26,858 bases of DNA, from assembly GCA_964427895.1 (NCBI GenBank), contig CAYRUZ010000018.1:1-26858 (forward strand), written 5' to 3'. The stretch comes from CAYRUZ01 sp964427895. GTDB taxonomy: Bacteria > Patescibacteriota > Gracilibacteria > Peribacterales > Peribacteraceae. The translations under genes were made by a program, and so were the position numbers. This document shows, one piece after another, positions 1 through 7,237 of this stretch; the stretch's first letter is position 1; the number at the start of each line of letters is the position of its first letter. The notes beneath the pieces were generated by a model. The model saw nothing but the letters and a program-made list of their open reading frames with translations, was not told where the DNA came from and searched no databases.

Positions 1-104
1 TCATTGCCGGCCGCAAAGCCTTCCAGAAATCGCACGACGACGGCGTGGCTCTGCGGCATGCCATCCAGGACGTGTACCTCTGCGACGAGGTCACGATCGC
101 CTGA
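1..104 (-). other. Coding-like stretch at the window edge, gene not resolved
   Basis: No complete gene fits here. On the minus strand, the frame of the upstream small gene continues past its TGA (105-107) and stays open to the edge for about 34 codons, with mostly G or C at third positions and a sensible composition (a segment reads MPQSHAVVVRFLEGFAAGN). It is probably the beginning of a further minus-strand gene running out of the window. The ATG that opens this segment, at about 57-59, is one possible start. No family is recognised and no Shine-Dalgarno is visible. Confidence 0.3.
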
Positions 105-413
105 TCACGTATCGCCCGTCCCTCCGCCTCGGAGAAACGAAAAAAGGTCGGCGCGGACGACGTTCCGGTTGTGGTCCAGGAACTCGGCGATTTGCCAGAG
201 CGCGGCGAAGTTGACGTCGTGGATCGTGGTCTTAATCATGGCCGGCTCGATCGGCACATTCCTTCCTCCAACGAGCACGGCCGCGGGACGCTGTTGGCGC
301 GTGCCGGAGGCCACGTAGAGCTTTCCATCGACTTCCACGACGTACACGCTGTCCGTGCCATGGAATTTGGTCGGAATGCCGTCGTGCGGATCGTCGTGGC
401 GGGTGATCCCCAT
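105..413 (-). CDS. Small conserved-looking hypothetical protein downstream of yidC
   Basis: This 102-residue protein has no family I recognise. It is acidic to neutral, without a signal peptide or membrane segment. A predicted beta-rich first half (VYVVEVDGKLYVASG) is followed by a mixed half ending FSFLRGGGTGDT. It begins 11 bases after the yidC stop, so it is probably the third gene of the rnpA-yidC unit. No Shine-Dalgarno precedes the ATG, but a TAAGAT box covering the yidC stop (422-427) ends 8 bases before it, in line with the leaderless style of the window. The gene usually found after yidC, jag/khpB, is not recognisable in it: no R3H or KH motif is visible. Confidence 0.6.
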   Translation of the reverse strand: MGITRHDDPHDGIPTKFHGTDSVYVVEVDGKLYVASGTRQQRPAAVLVGGRNVPIEPAMIKTTIHDVNFAALWQIAEFLDHNRNVVRADLFSFLRGGGTGDT

Positions 414-424
414 AGAGGATCATC

Positions 425-1774
425 TTACTGCCATTTCTTGTTCACAACGAGCTGCTGACCGATGGCGAAGACCGTGGACATGCCGTAATAGAGGGCCACG
501 GCCGCGGGGAACTTGAAGGCGAAGAACGCGATCATCGCGGGCAACGCGTACACCATCACCTGCTGCTGGATCTCTTCCGGCGACTTTTCGGGCTTCTCTT
601 CTTTGCCCGTCTTCGCGTCGACGACCTTCTTGGCATTCTCCTTTTTCTTCCGGGCAAAGCTGAGCTTCATCTGCCAAAACTGCAGCGCGAAGAGGAGTAC
701 CGGCATCACGTAGATTTCGGGCTTCGTGAGATCCATGCCAAGGAAACGCGTGCTGAACGCCCACGGCAGATTGTCGTACATCGGGTAGAGGTATTCCTGC
801 GAGAGCGCCAAGTGCGTGCCGTCTTGGATGACGTAGAAGAGACCGATGAGCACCGGGAGCTGGAAGAGGATGGGCAGGCACGACGCGAAGGGATTCACGT
901 TATGTTCCTTCCAGAGCTTCATCGTCTCCTGATGGAGCGTGGTCTGGTCGCCCTTGTGCTTCTTCTTCAACTCGTCGAGCTTGGGCTGGATCACCTGCAT
1001 TTTGCGCTGACCCTCGAGGGACTTCTGCGTCGGGTAGTACAGGATGAGTTTGACGATAAGGGTAAGCAGGAGGATCGCGAAGCCGAGGCTGTGGCCCGGC
1101 GTGATATCGGCGATGAAGACGAGAAAATTGAGGAACGGCTTCGTGATGATCGTGCGGAAGAGTTTGACGAAGACGCCCGGCTCGTAGACGGTCAGGCGGG
1201 TGACGGTGGGATCGACGGTCGTGGTGGCCGCAACCGTTCCGCTGCCCGCAAGGACCGCACCCGTCCCCTTTTTGACGCCGAGGGCGGCACCGCTGCCCTG
1301 CGCGGCTTTCATGGCGGCATTATCGGCCGCCTTCTTCACGCCATTGGGCAGGCGCAGCTCGTAGGTGCCGATGTCCCAGAAGAGCGAGTACTTCCACGGG
1401 GACAAATTGACTGCCCGCTTTTCTCCGGCTGTGACCGGCTGTTCGTCGACACAATCGACCGCCTCTTTCGTTTTAAGGGGGACCAAGTTTTCTGTCTTCT
1501 GCCCGGGGTTATCGACCCGGAACACCTCGAACGGCGGCATGGGGCACCCGCCCGGCAGTTTGAGCGCGGAATCGGTGTTGTTCTCGATGGTGACGGTGGC
1601 GGTGTTGCCCTGCCGGATACTCTGCTCCGCCGGCACGACGGCGACCGGCACGAGCGACGCATTGGGCGTCTGCGACGGGAAGAACGTCTTCATCAAGACC
1701 TGCGAGAGCAGATAGGCAATGACGAACAGCGCCACGAATTCCAAGGTTCTCGATTTCTTCTGCTCTTTGGTCAT
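425..1774 (-). CDS. yidC: Membrane protein insertase YidC (Oxa1 family)
   Basis: YidC inserts and folds inner-membrane proteins, alone or with SecYEG. The 449-residue protein has an N-terminal membrane helix (about residues 11-28), an extracytoplasmic domain (about 30-200) shorter than in proteobacterial YidC, and the conserved Oxa1 core of about five helices. A lysine sits in the first core helix (LTLIVKLILYYPTQ), where the family carries its conserved positive charge in the hydrophilic groove. The core loop with QPKLDELKKKHKGD and NPFASCLPILFQLPVLIGLFY is diagnostic. A Lys/Glu-rich cytoplasmic loop (KKKENAKKVVDAKTGKEEK) lies before the last helices. The open frame extends upstream to 1837, but the ATG at 1772-1774 overlaps the rnpA stop as ATGA and gives a normal Lys-rich cytoplasmic start followed by a helix, so it is preferred. 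Confidence 0.96.
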   Translation of the reverse strand: MTKEQKKSRTLEFVALFVIAYLLSQVLMKTFFPSQTPNASLVPVAVVPAEQSIRQGNTATVTIENNTDSALKLPGGCPMPPFEVFRVDNPGQKTENLVPLKTKEAVDCVDEQPVTAGEKRAVNLSPWKYSLFWDIGTYELRLPNGVKKAADNAAMKAAQGSGAALGVKKGTGAVLAGSGTVAATTTVDPTVTRLTVYEPGVFVKLFRTIITKPFLNFLVFIADITPGHSLGFAILLLTLIVKLILYYPTQKSLEGQRKMQVIQPKLDELKKKHKGDQTTLHQETMKLWKEHNVNPFASCLPILFQLPVLIGLFYVIQDGTHLALSQEYLYPMYDNLPWAFSTRFLGMDLTKPEIYVMPVLLFALQFWQMKLSFARKKKENAKKVVDAKTGKEEKPEKSPEEIQQQVMVYALPAMIAFFAFKFPAAVALYYGMSTVFAIGQQLVVNKKWQ

Positions 1775-2139
1775 GCGGACAGGGACAGGGAGGAAAAAAA
1801 CTGGCGAACATCGGCTTCGATATCGCCAAAGCCGCACGTCAGACTAGGGGAGCGCGGGCTGAGTAACAACTGCAGGGGGCCCATTCCACCGCTTTTCTGT
1901 AAGTGCAGACGAAGGGCCTCGCGACACCTACGACGCATCCGGTTGCGCTCCACGGCCTTCTTGCTGAGACCCGTCGGCGCGAAGGTGCCCACGTAGACGG
2001 CTTTCGCCTGCGGATCGACCGCGGGATGCCAGGGGGCGGTCGGGAGCCAGAAAATGGTCATCGTCTTTCCTCTCCACACGCGGCCTTTGGCGCGCAGTGC
2101 TGCGCAGATTTTTCGGCCGGACAGGCGTGACGTGTTCAC
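1771..2139 (-). CDS. rnpA: Ribonuclease P protein component
   Basis: RnpA is the protein subunit of RNase P, which trims the 5' leader of pre-tRNAs together with the rnpB RNA. The 122-residue length is typical. The family signature ERNRMRRRCREALR (about residues 64-77) contains the RNR motif of the RNA-binding helix, and LSKKAVERNR before it matches the conserved K-A-V-x-R-N-R context. The start is GTG (2137-2139, giving MNTSRLSGRK). A TATACT box at 2159-2164 lies 19 bases upstream. The TGA overlaps the yidC ATG, giving translational coupling. The usual upstream partner rpmH is absent; the divergent gatCA pair lies there instead. The rnpB RNA was not found in the window. Confidence 0.95.
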   Translation of the reverse strand: MNTSRLSGRKICAALRAKGRVWRGKTMTIFWLPTAPWHPAVDPQAKAVYVGTFAPTGLSKKAVERNRMRRRCREALRLHLQKSGGMGPLQLLLSPRSPSLTCGFGDIEADVRQFFSSLSLSA

Positions 2140-2158
2140 GGGCGGGGGATTGGCACCA

Positions 2159-2164
2159 GTATAC
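2159..2164 (-). promoter_or_regulatory. -10-like box TATACT upstream of rnpA
   Basis: TATACT on the minus strand matches the -10 consensus at five of six positions and ends 19 bases before the rnpA GTG, predicting a short leader of about 12 bases. No good -35 is seen. It shares the short divergent rnpA/gatC intergenic region. Confidence 0.45.
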
Positions 2165-2212
2165 GGGATCCCCGGCGGCGCGCATCCGCTTCCCCCGGAG
2201 CGGTCATTTCTC

Positions 2213-2218
2213 TATGCT
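2213..2218 (+). promoter_or_regulatory. -10-like box TATGCT before gatC
   Basis: TATGCT ends 10 bases before the ATG at 2229. It contains the alternative ATG at 2214, which argues that 2214 is promoter sequence and not the start codon. No clear -35 box is seen. Confidence 0.4.
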
Positions 2219-2228
2219 CTCCCACCGA

Positions 2229-2525
2229 ATGCCCTCCCTTTCCGCAGACGACGTCCGGCACATCGCGAAACTCGCCCGTCTCACCCTGACGGACGAGGAG
2301 GTGACGCGCTTCAGCACGGAGCTGACGAACATCCTCACGTACATCGACATGCTGCAGAAGGTGGATACGAGCGGCGTTGAGGGTGGTGCGCAGGTGACGG
2401 GACTGACGAATGCGCTGCGGCCAGATGAGATCAAAACACCGGTGGCGACGCGCGAGGAGCTCCTTGCGACGAGCCCCCTGCCCATCATCGACGATCAGAT
2501 CCAAACTCCCTCCGCGCACGGATGA
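2229..2525 (+). CDS. gatC: Asp/Glu-tRNA(Asn/Gln) amidotransferase subunit C
   Basis: GatC is the small chaperone-like subunit that wraps around GatA and GatB in the GatCAB transamidosome, which converts Glu-tRNA(Gln) or Asp-tRNA(Asn) to the amidated form. The N terminus SADDVRHIAKLARLTLTDEE is the classic GatC opening helix, and LRPDE and PLPIIDDQIQTP near the end match the family. From 2229 the protein has 98 residues, the usual size. An in-frame ATG at 2214 would add five residues but falls inside a -10-like TATGCT. No Shine-Dalgarno is present. The stop TGA overlaps the gatA ATG (ATGA), so the two subunits are coupled. Confidence 0.93.
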   Translation: MPSLSADDVRHIAKLARLTLTDEEVTRFSTELTNILTYIDMLQKVDTSGVEGGAQVTGLTNALRPDEIKTPVATREELLATSPLPIIDDQIQTPSAHG

Positions 2526-3979
2526 CAATCAACACGCTCACCATCGCGCAGGCGAACGAGAAGCTCCGCAAAAAGGAGGCGACCTCCGAGGAGTTGGTAC
2601 GCGCATGCATCGCGCGGATTGAGGAGGTGGACAAGCGCGTGAACGCGATCGTCGCACGCCGGTTCGACGAAGCGATCGCGGAGGCAAAGGCCGTTGATGC
2701 CAAAGGCGATTTCTCGCATCCTCTTGCGGGAATCCCCTATCTGACAAAGGACGTGTACGACGAGAAGGGCGTGCCGACGACGGCGTGCAGCAACATGCTG
2801 CGGAATAAGGACTACGTGCCCCCGTTCGACTGCACCACGGTCGCGCGCCTAAAAGACAAAGGCGCGATCAGCATCGGCAAGGCGAACACGGATGAGTTCA
2901 CGATGGGCAGTTCCACCGAGACGTCCTGCTACGGCGTGACGCGCTGCCCGTGGGACACCACCCGTGTAGCGGGCGGAAGCAGCGGCGGTTCCGCGGCGGG
3001 AGTGGCGGCGCACGAGTGCATCTTCTCGCTCGGCACGGATACCGGCGGATCGATCCGCCTGCCCGCGGGGTACTGCGGCATCACCGGCATCCGGCCGACC
3101 TACGGACGCACCAGCCGCTACGGCGTCATGAGCATGGCCAGCTCGCTCGATACGATCGGGCCGATGTGCAAGAACGTGGAGGATTTGGCCATCGTGTTGC
3201 AGGCGATCGCAGGCAAAGACCCGCTCGACGGGACGACCTCCGATGTGGCCGTGCCGGACTACCGCGCAGGTTTGAAGAAGGACGTGAAAGGACTGAAGAT
3301 CGGCTTGCCGAAGGAGTACTTCGCGAGTGGCATCCATCCGGAAGTGGAGCAGGCGGTCCGCCAGGCGGCGTCCGTCTTGCAGAGCCTCGGCGCGGAATTG
3401 GTGGATATCTCGCTACCGTACACGCAGTACGGCGTCGCCACGTACTACGTGATCTGCCCCTGTGAGGTGAGCTCGAACATGGCGCGTTACGACGGCATCC
3501 GCTTCGGACACACCGTGCCGAGCGCCAGCAGCTTGATCGATTACTATGAACGCGTGCGCAGCGAGGGATTCGGCCCCGAAGTGAAGCGCCGCATCATGAT
3601 CGGCACCTACGCGCTCTCCGCCGGATACTTCGACGCGTACTACCGCCAAGCGCAAAAAGTCCGCTCGTTGCTGACGAAGGATTTCGCGGACGCGTTCAAG
3701 ACGGTGGACGTCATCCTGGCGCCCGTCTCGCCCTCACCGACCTTCGTCGTGGGCGCACACGAGAACGACCCCATCGCCATGTACCTGGAAGATATCTTCA
3801 TGGTCGCACAACCGATGGCCGGCATCCCAGCCTTGTCGGTGCCGTGCGGCTTCTCGAAAGAGAATCTGCCGATCGGCCTGCAATTGATGGGTCCGCAGTG
3901 GGGAGAGGAAACGATCCTCCGCACCGCCTACGCCTACGAACAAGCGACGGACTGGCACGCCAAAATCGCGCCCCTTTGA
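2522..3979 (+). CDS. gatA: Asp/Glu-tRNA(Asn/Gln) amidotransferase subunit A
   Basis: GatA is the amidase subunit that hydrolyses glutamine and delivers ammonia to GatB for tRNA-dependent synthesis of Gln- or Asn-tRNA. The 485-residue length is standard. The amidase-signature Ser-cisSer-Lys triad is complete: Lys76 in PYLTKDVYDEKG, Ser154 in GGSSGGSAAG and Ser177 in GTDTGGSIRLPAG. The region around GKANTDEFTMGSSTE and the C-terminal MAGIPALSVPCG and PIGLQLMGPQ are family hallmarks. It overlaps gatC by four bases. gatB, often next in the operon, is not in the window; an unrelated gene follows. Confidence 0.97.
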   Translation: MTINTLTIAQANEKLRKKEATSEELVRACIARIEEVDKRVNAIVARRFDEAIAEAKAVDAKGDFSHPLAGIPYLTKDVYDEKGVPTTACSNMLRNKDYVPPFDCTTVARLKDKGAISIGKANTDEFTMGSSTETSCYGVTRCPWDTTRVAGGSSGGSAAGVAAHECIFSLGTDTGGSIRLPAGYCGITGIRPTYGRTSRYGVMSMASSLDTIGPMCKNVEDLAIVLQAIAGKDPLDGTTSDVAVPDYRAGLKKDVKGLKIGLPKEYFASGIHPEVEQAVRQAASVLQSLGAELVDISLPYTQYGVATYYVICPCEVSSNMARYDGIRFGHTVPSASSLIDYYERVRSEGFGPEVKRRIMIGTYALSAGYFDAYYRQAQKVRSLLTKDFADAFKTVDVILAPVSPSPTFVVGAHENDPIAMYLEDIFMVAQPMAGIPALSVPCGFSKENLPIGLQLMGPQWGEETILRTAYAYEQATDWHAKIAPL

Positions 3980-3991
3980 GGCGCTTCACTC

Positions 3992-4019
3992 TTGTATTCC
4001 CGCGACGGGCGATTATCAT
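3992..4019 (+). promoter_or_regulatory. Promoter: -35 TTGTAT, 16 bp, -10 TATCAT
   Basis: TTGTAT (3992-3997) and TATCAT (4014-4019) are separated by 16 bases. The -10 box ends 9 bases before the ATG at 4029, predicting a leader of only about three bases. It lies in the 49-base gap after gatA and suggests that the next gene is transcribed independently. Confidence 0.5.
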
Positions 4020-4028
4020 GCCCGGGCC

Positions 4029-4910
4029 ATGGCGCTGCCCCCCATCACCCGTGTTTATGCGTTCTCGGATACGTACGGACGCAGTAAAAACCCATTCATT
4101 CAAGACGACGCGGACGCGATTATCTGTACGGACTTCCGCAGCTTCCCGCACATGTCCGTGCGTCGCGAATTCGACATCTACGGACGCGAGTCGGTGACGG
4201 AGCATGTTGTGCGTCTCGTGTTCCGCCTGCATGAGAGCATCGGGGAAAACCAGTACATGAGCGCCGACGTGAAGCAGGCCTTCGCCGAGACGACGACCGG
4301 CATTTTCATCAACGCCGCCCCCCGCACCGATACCAAGCAGAACGGCGCGCCGTTCTACGTCGTGGACGCCGACGGCATCCGCATCGTCACGACGGACCTG
4401 AAGGGCCTCTCTACGGTGAAGAAGCACTTGAAGAGCATCGCTGTGCTGCCCAACGAAGGAAACAACATCTACGGCCCAACGGAGCAGTTCCGCAGCTCGT
4501 ACACGGCCTTCCTGCTGCACCACAACCACGGCCAGCAGCTCGTCGAGCAATCCCTCGACCTCATCCCCGATCCGGATCCCACAGCGTGGACGCTGTCGTA
4601 CGTTGACCGCTTCGGCAACCTGATGACGTACTGCGAGAACCCCGAAGAGCGCTGGCAGGAAATCCAGAAGCTCGGCGAGAAGAGCGGCGGCCAGCTGAAG
4701 TTCATCATCGGCAACGTGAGCCAAGATGTGAGCATCGGATCGTCACTGAAGGAGACCGCGCCGGGCGCGCTCGTCATCTACCTCAACGGAGACCTCGACT
4801 TCACACGTAAGTGGGAGAGCGGCGAAGACAGCTTCGCTCGCCTCTTCAAGTCGGCGTTCTTCCAATTCTCCAAGCCGTCGATCGGCTCGGAGATCAAGGT
4901 GGCCATCTGA
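4029..4910 (+). CDS. Divergent SAM-hydroxide adenosyltransferase-like (DUF62-type) protein
   Basis: This 293-residue soluble protein has only a weak family match, made by eye. The segment SYVDRFGNLMTY (about 190-201) resembles the V-Y-V-D-R-F-G-N-L-x-T motif that opens the C-terminal domain of the DUF62/SAM hydrolase (S-adenosyl-L-methionine hydroxide adenosyltransferase) family. The following beta-rich part ending IGSEIKVAI would fit that domain. In the N-terminal half, TGIFINAAPRTD (90-101) and the following VVDADGIRIVTTD occupy the place of the family's VVDPGVGT and PDNG motifs, but these motifs are not conserved, so activity cannot be assumed. Members hydrolyse SAM to adenosine and methionine. 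No signal peptide or membrane helix is seen. The gene follows gatA by 49 bases with its own promoter-like sequence. Confidence 0.45.
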   Translation: MALPPITRVYAFSDTYGRSKNPFIQDDADAIICTDFRSFPHMSVRREFDIYGRESVTEHVVRLVFRLHESIGENQYMSADVKQAFAETTTGIFINAAPRTDTKQNGAPFYVVDADGIRIVTTDLKGLSTVKKHLKSIAVLPNEGNNIYGPTEQFRSSYTAFLLHHNHGQQLVEQSLDLIPDPDPTAWTLSYVDRFGNLMTYCENPEERWQEIQKLGEKSGGQLKFIIGNVSQDVSIGSSLKETAPGALVIYLNGDLDFTRKWESGEDSFARLFKSAFFQFSKPSIGSEIKVAI

Positions 4911-4932
4911 GCATTTTCCGCATCAGGAAAAG

Positions 4933-4962
4933 CCCGCACACGTTTGGTTTGTCGTGTGCGGG
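4933..4962 (-). terminator. Hairpin terminator between convergent genes
   Basis: CCCGCACACG (4933-4942) and CGTGTGCGGG (4953-4962) form a perfect 10-bp GC-rich stem with a 10-base loop. Read on the minus strand, the stem is followed by GCTTTTCC, a short T run. It therefore fits best as an intrinsic terminator for the minus-strand gene ending at 4991, and it could also stop transcription from the left. It is the only clear terminator hairpin seen between genes here. Confidence 0.75.
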
Positions 4963-4990
4963 GCAGATCCTTGCCTGCCGATCGGTGTCA

Positions 4991-5929
4991 TCAACCGCTG
5001 ACGACGTAGCGGGCGCATTCATACAGCAAGAGCGCCAGTTCATTGAGGTACTGCGACGCGTTGAGCGTTTCCGGCGGCGGGTAGCCGACCGCGTAGACAT
5101 TGCTGCCGGCGGGCAGCTTCGCCTGCACGATCCGCTCGAAGCGGTCGAACGACGGTCCCGACGTGGCGACGATGGCGTTGCAGGCCTGCACCGGAATGCC
5201 CATGCGCTTGCGGAGAGCGAGCCACGCATCGACCGTCCCGTCGAAGCCGGGTTCGGGCCGGTACTTCTTTAGCGTGTCGTAGGGGGCGTCGGCCGCCGGG
5301 CGGGGTTTGTTGCAGGCAACCACCTTATCGCAGTCCGCCGGGAAATCCCGGAAGCTGGTCAGGGTCGGTTGCATGGTCCGGTAGACGAGGTAGCCCATGT
5401 CGGCTTCGGTCTGGGGATACATGAACGTCATGGGAAGGCCGAAATGCACGCTGGCATCCTGCTGCACGCCATCAGGCGAGTCGAATTCATCGATTTCCTT
5501 CTGCGTGAGCTGGCGGATGGATCCGAGCACGGCAGCGCGTTGGAACGGCCGGGGGTACTGGATGCCGCCCGCGAAAACGATGCGCTTGGTCATGGCCGCC
5601 TTGGTCGCGCCGGCGAGCAGGAATTCCATCGGCAGGTCGTTGTCCGCGATCTGCGTGTACTGATCCGTGCGCAGCACGCGAGCTCGGGTGAGACCCAGCG
5701 TGTCGAACAGCGGCATCAGCGCGGCGCGCAGGCCGGGGTGGCGTTCTTGGACGTCCTTCTGGAAGTCGCCGGTGACCCACGTCTGAGCGGCGGCCGCGAC
5801 GCTGACCATGCTGCCGTCGTTCTGGGGCGTTCCGGGGACCTGTTTGACGATGGCGAGCACAGCCTCAGTCGGCTGTCCGCCATTCCGATCGGTGTTGGCA
5901 AGGATCGTAGAAAAGCATGCGGGAACCAC
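4991..5929 (-). CDS. Hypothetical protein, 312 residues, no recognised family
   Basis: I do not recognise this protein. It has no convincing signal peptide or membrane helix. Composition is normal and soluble-like, with three or four isolated cysteines (for example DCDKVVACNK and VQACNAIVATSG). The stretch RFERIVQAKLPAGSNVYAVGYP followed by LNELALLLYECARYV suggests an alpha/beta domain ending in a helix. The start is GTG at 5927-5929, chosen because a full Shine-Dalgarno AGGAGG (5936-5941) lies six bases upstream. This is the only clear Shine-Dalgarno start in the window. A promoter-like region with a 22-bp inverted repeat (5982-6003) lies before it, and a strong hairpin terminator follows it. 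It appears to be a single-gene transcription unit. Confidence 0.7.
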   Translation of the reverse strand: MVPACFSTILANTDRNGGQPTEAVLAIVKQVPGTPQNDGSMVSVAAAAQTWVTGDFQKDVQERHPGLRAALMPLFDTLGLTRARVLRTDQYTQIADNDLPMEFLLAGATKAAMTKRIVFAGGIQYPRPFQRAAVLGSIRQLTQKEIDEFDSPDGVQQDASVHFGLPMTFMYPQTEADMGYLVYRTMQPTLTSFRDFPADCDKVVACNKPRPAADAPYDTLKKYRPEPGFDGTVDAWLALRKRMGIPVQACNAIVATSGPSFDRFERIVQAKLPAGSNVYAVGYPPPETLNASQYLNELALLLYECARYVVSG

Positions 5930-5935
5930 GGGAAA

Positions 5936-5941
5936 CCTCCT
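5936..5941 (-). promoter_or_regulatory. Shine-Dalgarno AGGAGG deciding a GTG start
   Basis: On the minus strand AGGAGG is followed by six bases and then GTG (5927-5929). This perfect ribosome binding site fixes the start of the downstream gene and contrasts with the mostly SD-less starts elsewhere in the window. Confidence 0.8.
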
Positions 5942-5981
5942 TCATTTGGCATGAGAAACGGATTCGGGCGATGCTCTATAT

Positions 5982-6003
5982 TTATTACATAAATCTGTAA
6001 TAA
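5982..6003. promoter_or_regulatory. 22-bp inverted repeat, operator-like
   Basis: TTATTACA (5982-5989) and TGTAATAA (5996-6003) form a perfect 8+6+8 inverted repeat in an AT-rich 83-base gap. On the minus strand it lies across the likely promoter of the gene starting at 5929 (weak TATAGA -10 next to it). It lacks GC pairs and a T run, so an operator is more likely than a terminator for the Cys-rich gene ending at 6013. Confidence 0.5.
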
Positions 6004-6012
6004 ATCAAGATC

Positions 6013-7179
6013 TCACTTCCAGATTTTCTCCATGTCCTGTTTGCAGCTGGCCGTGTAGCCGTAGGTGCACGACGGCCGCGTGTGCGTGAGGAAATTGAGG
6101 ATATTGCTCGCGGCGGCACACTGTTTGACATCGCTTCTTTCGCACACGTTGCGCGCATGAGTGGCAAATTGATCGCGGCATGCCCCCCACAGGAAACACT
6201 CGGGACGCACGTTGGTTCCGCTGATTAAGTCGCTCGCCGTCTGCTGCGCTGCGGTCCAGCACAACGTATCCCTATCGTCACAAGTCATGCGGCGCGGCTC
6301 GGTGCTGGCGATCTTGTCGACACCGATGAGCGTGCTGCACGCCGCCATATCGGAGCCGCGGCATGTGCTCGCCTTTTCGGTGTAGAGCGCGTCGATTTTC
6401 TTCATGTCCGCGCACCATTTCCAACCGTCACATTTCTTGTCTTCCAGCACCGCACCGAGCGCGTCGAGACACGGCTCGTAGCGGCGGCAGGAGAAATCCC
6501 CGCGCCGGAAGTTGGCGAGAAGCTCGCGGCACAGGCCGTCTCCCAGACACGCCTTAAGCGCGCCGGGCGCCGACGTGGACTCGAAATACTGCACGCTGTC
6601 GGCGCACTCGGAATTCGTGCTCGATACGCACGACGGCATGAAGGCATTGATGAACCACACGTTGATCCTCTTCTCCCTGCAGTTGCTTTCTCCGTGGCAA
6701 TTGACGAGCGCCTTGTAACACTTGTCCTCTTTGTAGCAGAAGAAATTTCCATTGATGACCGCGTCCGCCTTTCTCGTGCATTCGAAAGAATAGAGTGATT
6801 CGCATTCTTTACCGTCGAGCAATGACGAGGACGTTTTGGACGACGCAGAGAAGGAGACCGCGGATGACGACGCTCGGGAGGACGACGTCACGCTGGTGCG
6901 GGACGATGAGCTGGCCGTCGAACCGGCGGACGACGAAGGAGCCGCATTATGGAAAGAGGCACTCGACGACGAGCGGCTACTCGAGCGACGCCAGATGGAA
7001 TTGCGCGTCGGTGAAACAGGAGAGGTCTTGGGGATGGAGCCGTACACCGGCGTGGCCTGGCCGCGGAACGGCAATACACCGGATGTCTCGACTGCGGCGA
7101 ACACCGCGACGAATGCCGCCGCAACGGCGACGATGCTGACTGCGGGATACTTGTGCACAAGTGATTGATCGCGTCGCAT
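6013..7179 (-). CDS. Membrane-anchored Ser-rich, cysteine-pair repeat protein
   Basis: This 388-residue protein matches no family I know. Residues 1-12 are basic, 13-33 form a hydrophobic signal/anchor helix, and 50-120 are a low-complexity Ser-rich stalk. From 126 to 379 there are 24 cysteines in 12 pairs at 126/134, 148/154, 161/167, 184/192, 211/217, 231/237, 250/256, 273/281, 300/307, 328/334, 346/354 and 371/379. Each pair is C-x(5-7)-C, and successive pairs start 13 to 28 residues apart. The even number and regular pairing suggest a disulfide-stabilised extracytoplasmic repeat domain displayed on a stalk. The start is ATG 7177-7179, 24 bases downstream of a perfect TATAAT. No Shine-Dalgarno is visible. 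Function is unknown; adhesion or surface-structure roles are guesses. Confidence 0.75.
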   Translation of the reverse strand: MRRDQSLVHKYPAVSIVAVAAAFVAVFAAVETSGVLPFRGQATPVYGSIPKTSPVSPTRNSIWRRSSSRSSSSASFHNAAPSSSAGSTASSSSRTSVTSSSRASSSAVSFSASSKTSSSLLDGKECESLYSFECTRKADAVINGNFFCYKEDKCYKALVNCHGESNCREKRINVWFINAFMPSCVSSTNSECADSVQYFESTSAPGALKACLGDGLCRELLANFRRGDFSCRRYEPCLDALGAVLEDKKCDGWKWCADMKKIDALYTEKASTCRGSDMAACSTLIGVDKIASTEPRRMTCDDRDTLCWTAAQQTASDLISGTNVRPECFLWGACRDQFATHARNVCERSDVKQCAAASNILNFLTHTRPSCTYGYTASCKQDMEKIWK

Positions 7180-7203
7180 GTGTAGTGTGTGTATTAATGA
7201 TTA

Positions 7204-7232
7204 TTATAAAATAATTTGTATATTTTAACAAT
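7204..7232 (-). promoter_or_regulatory. Strong promoter: -35 TTGTTA, 17 bp, -10 TATAAT
   Basis: On the minus strand TTGTTA (7227-7232), a 17-base spacer and a consensus TATAAT (7204-7209) lie upstream of the Cys-rich protein gene. The predicted transcript start is near 7197, giving a leader of about 18 bases. It is one of the best sigma-70-type promoters in the window and lies in a strongly AT-rich patch. Confidence 0.8.
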
Positions 7233-7237
7233 ATCGC

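Noticed and set aside
105..107. UGA recoding (Gracilibacteria/Absconditabacteria style)
   Set aside because: gatC, gatA, pgsA, dgt and several other genes end at TGA exactly where their families end, often in ATGA overlaps.
2097..2213. The longer start of gatC at 2097
   Set aside because: The added 44 residues are outside the family and overlap the divergent rnpA gene and its promoter; the family N terminus begins at 2229.
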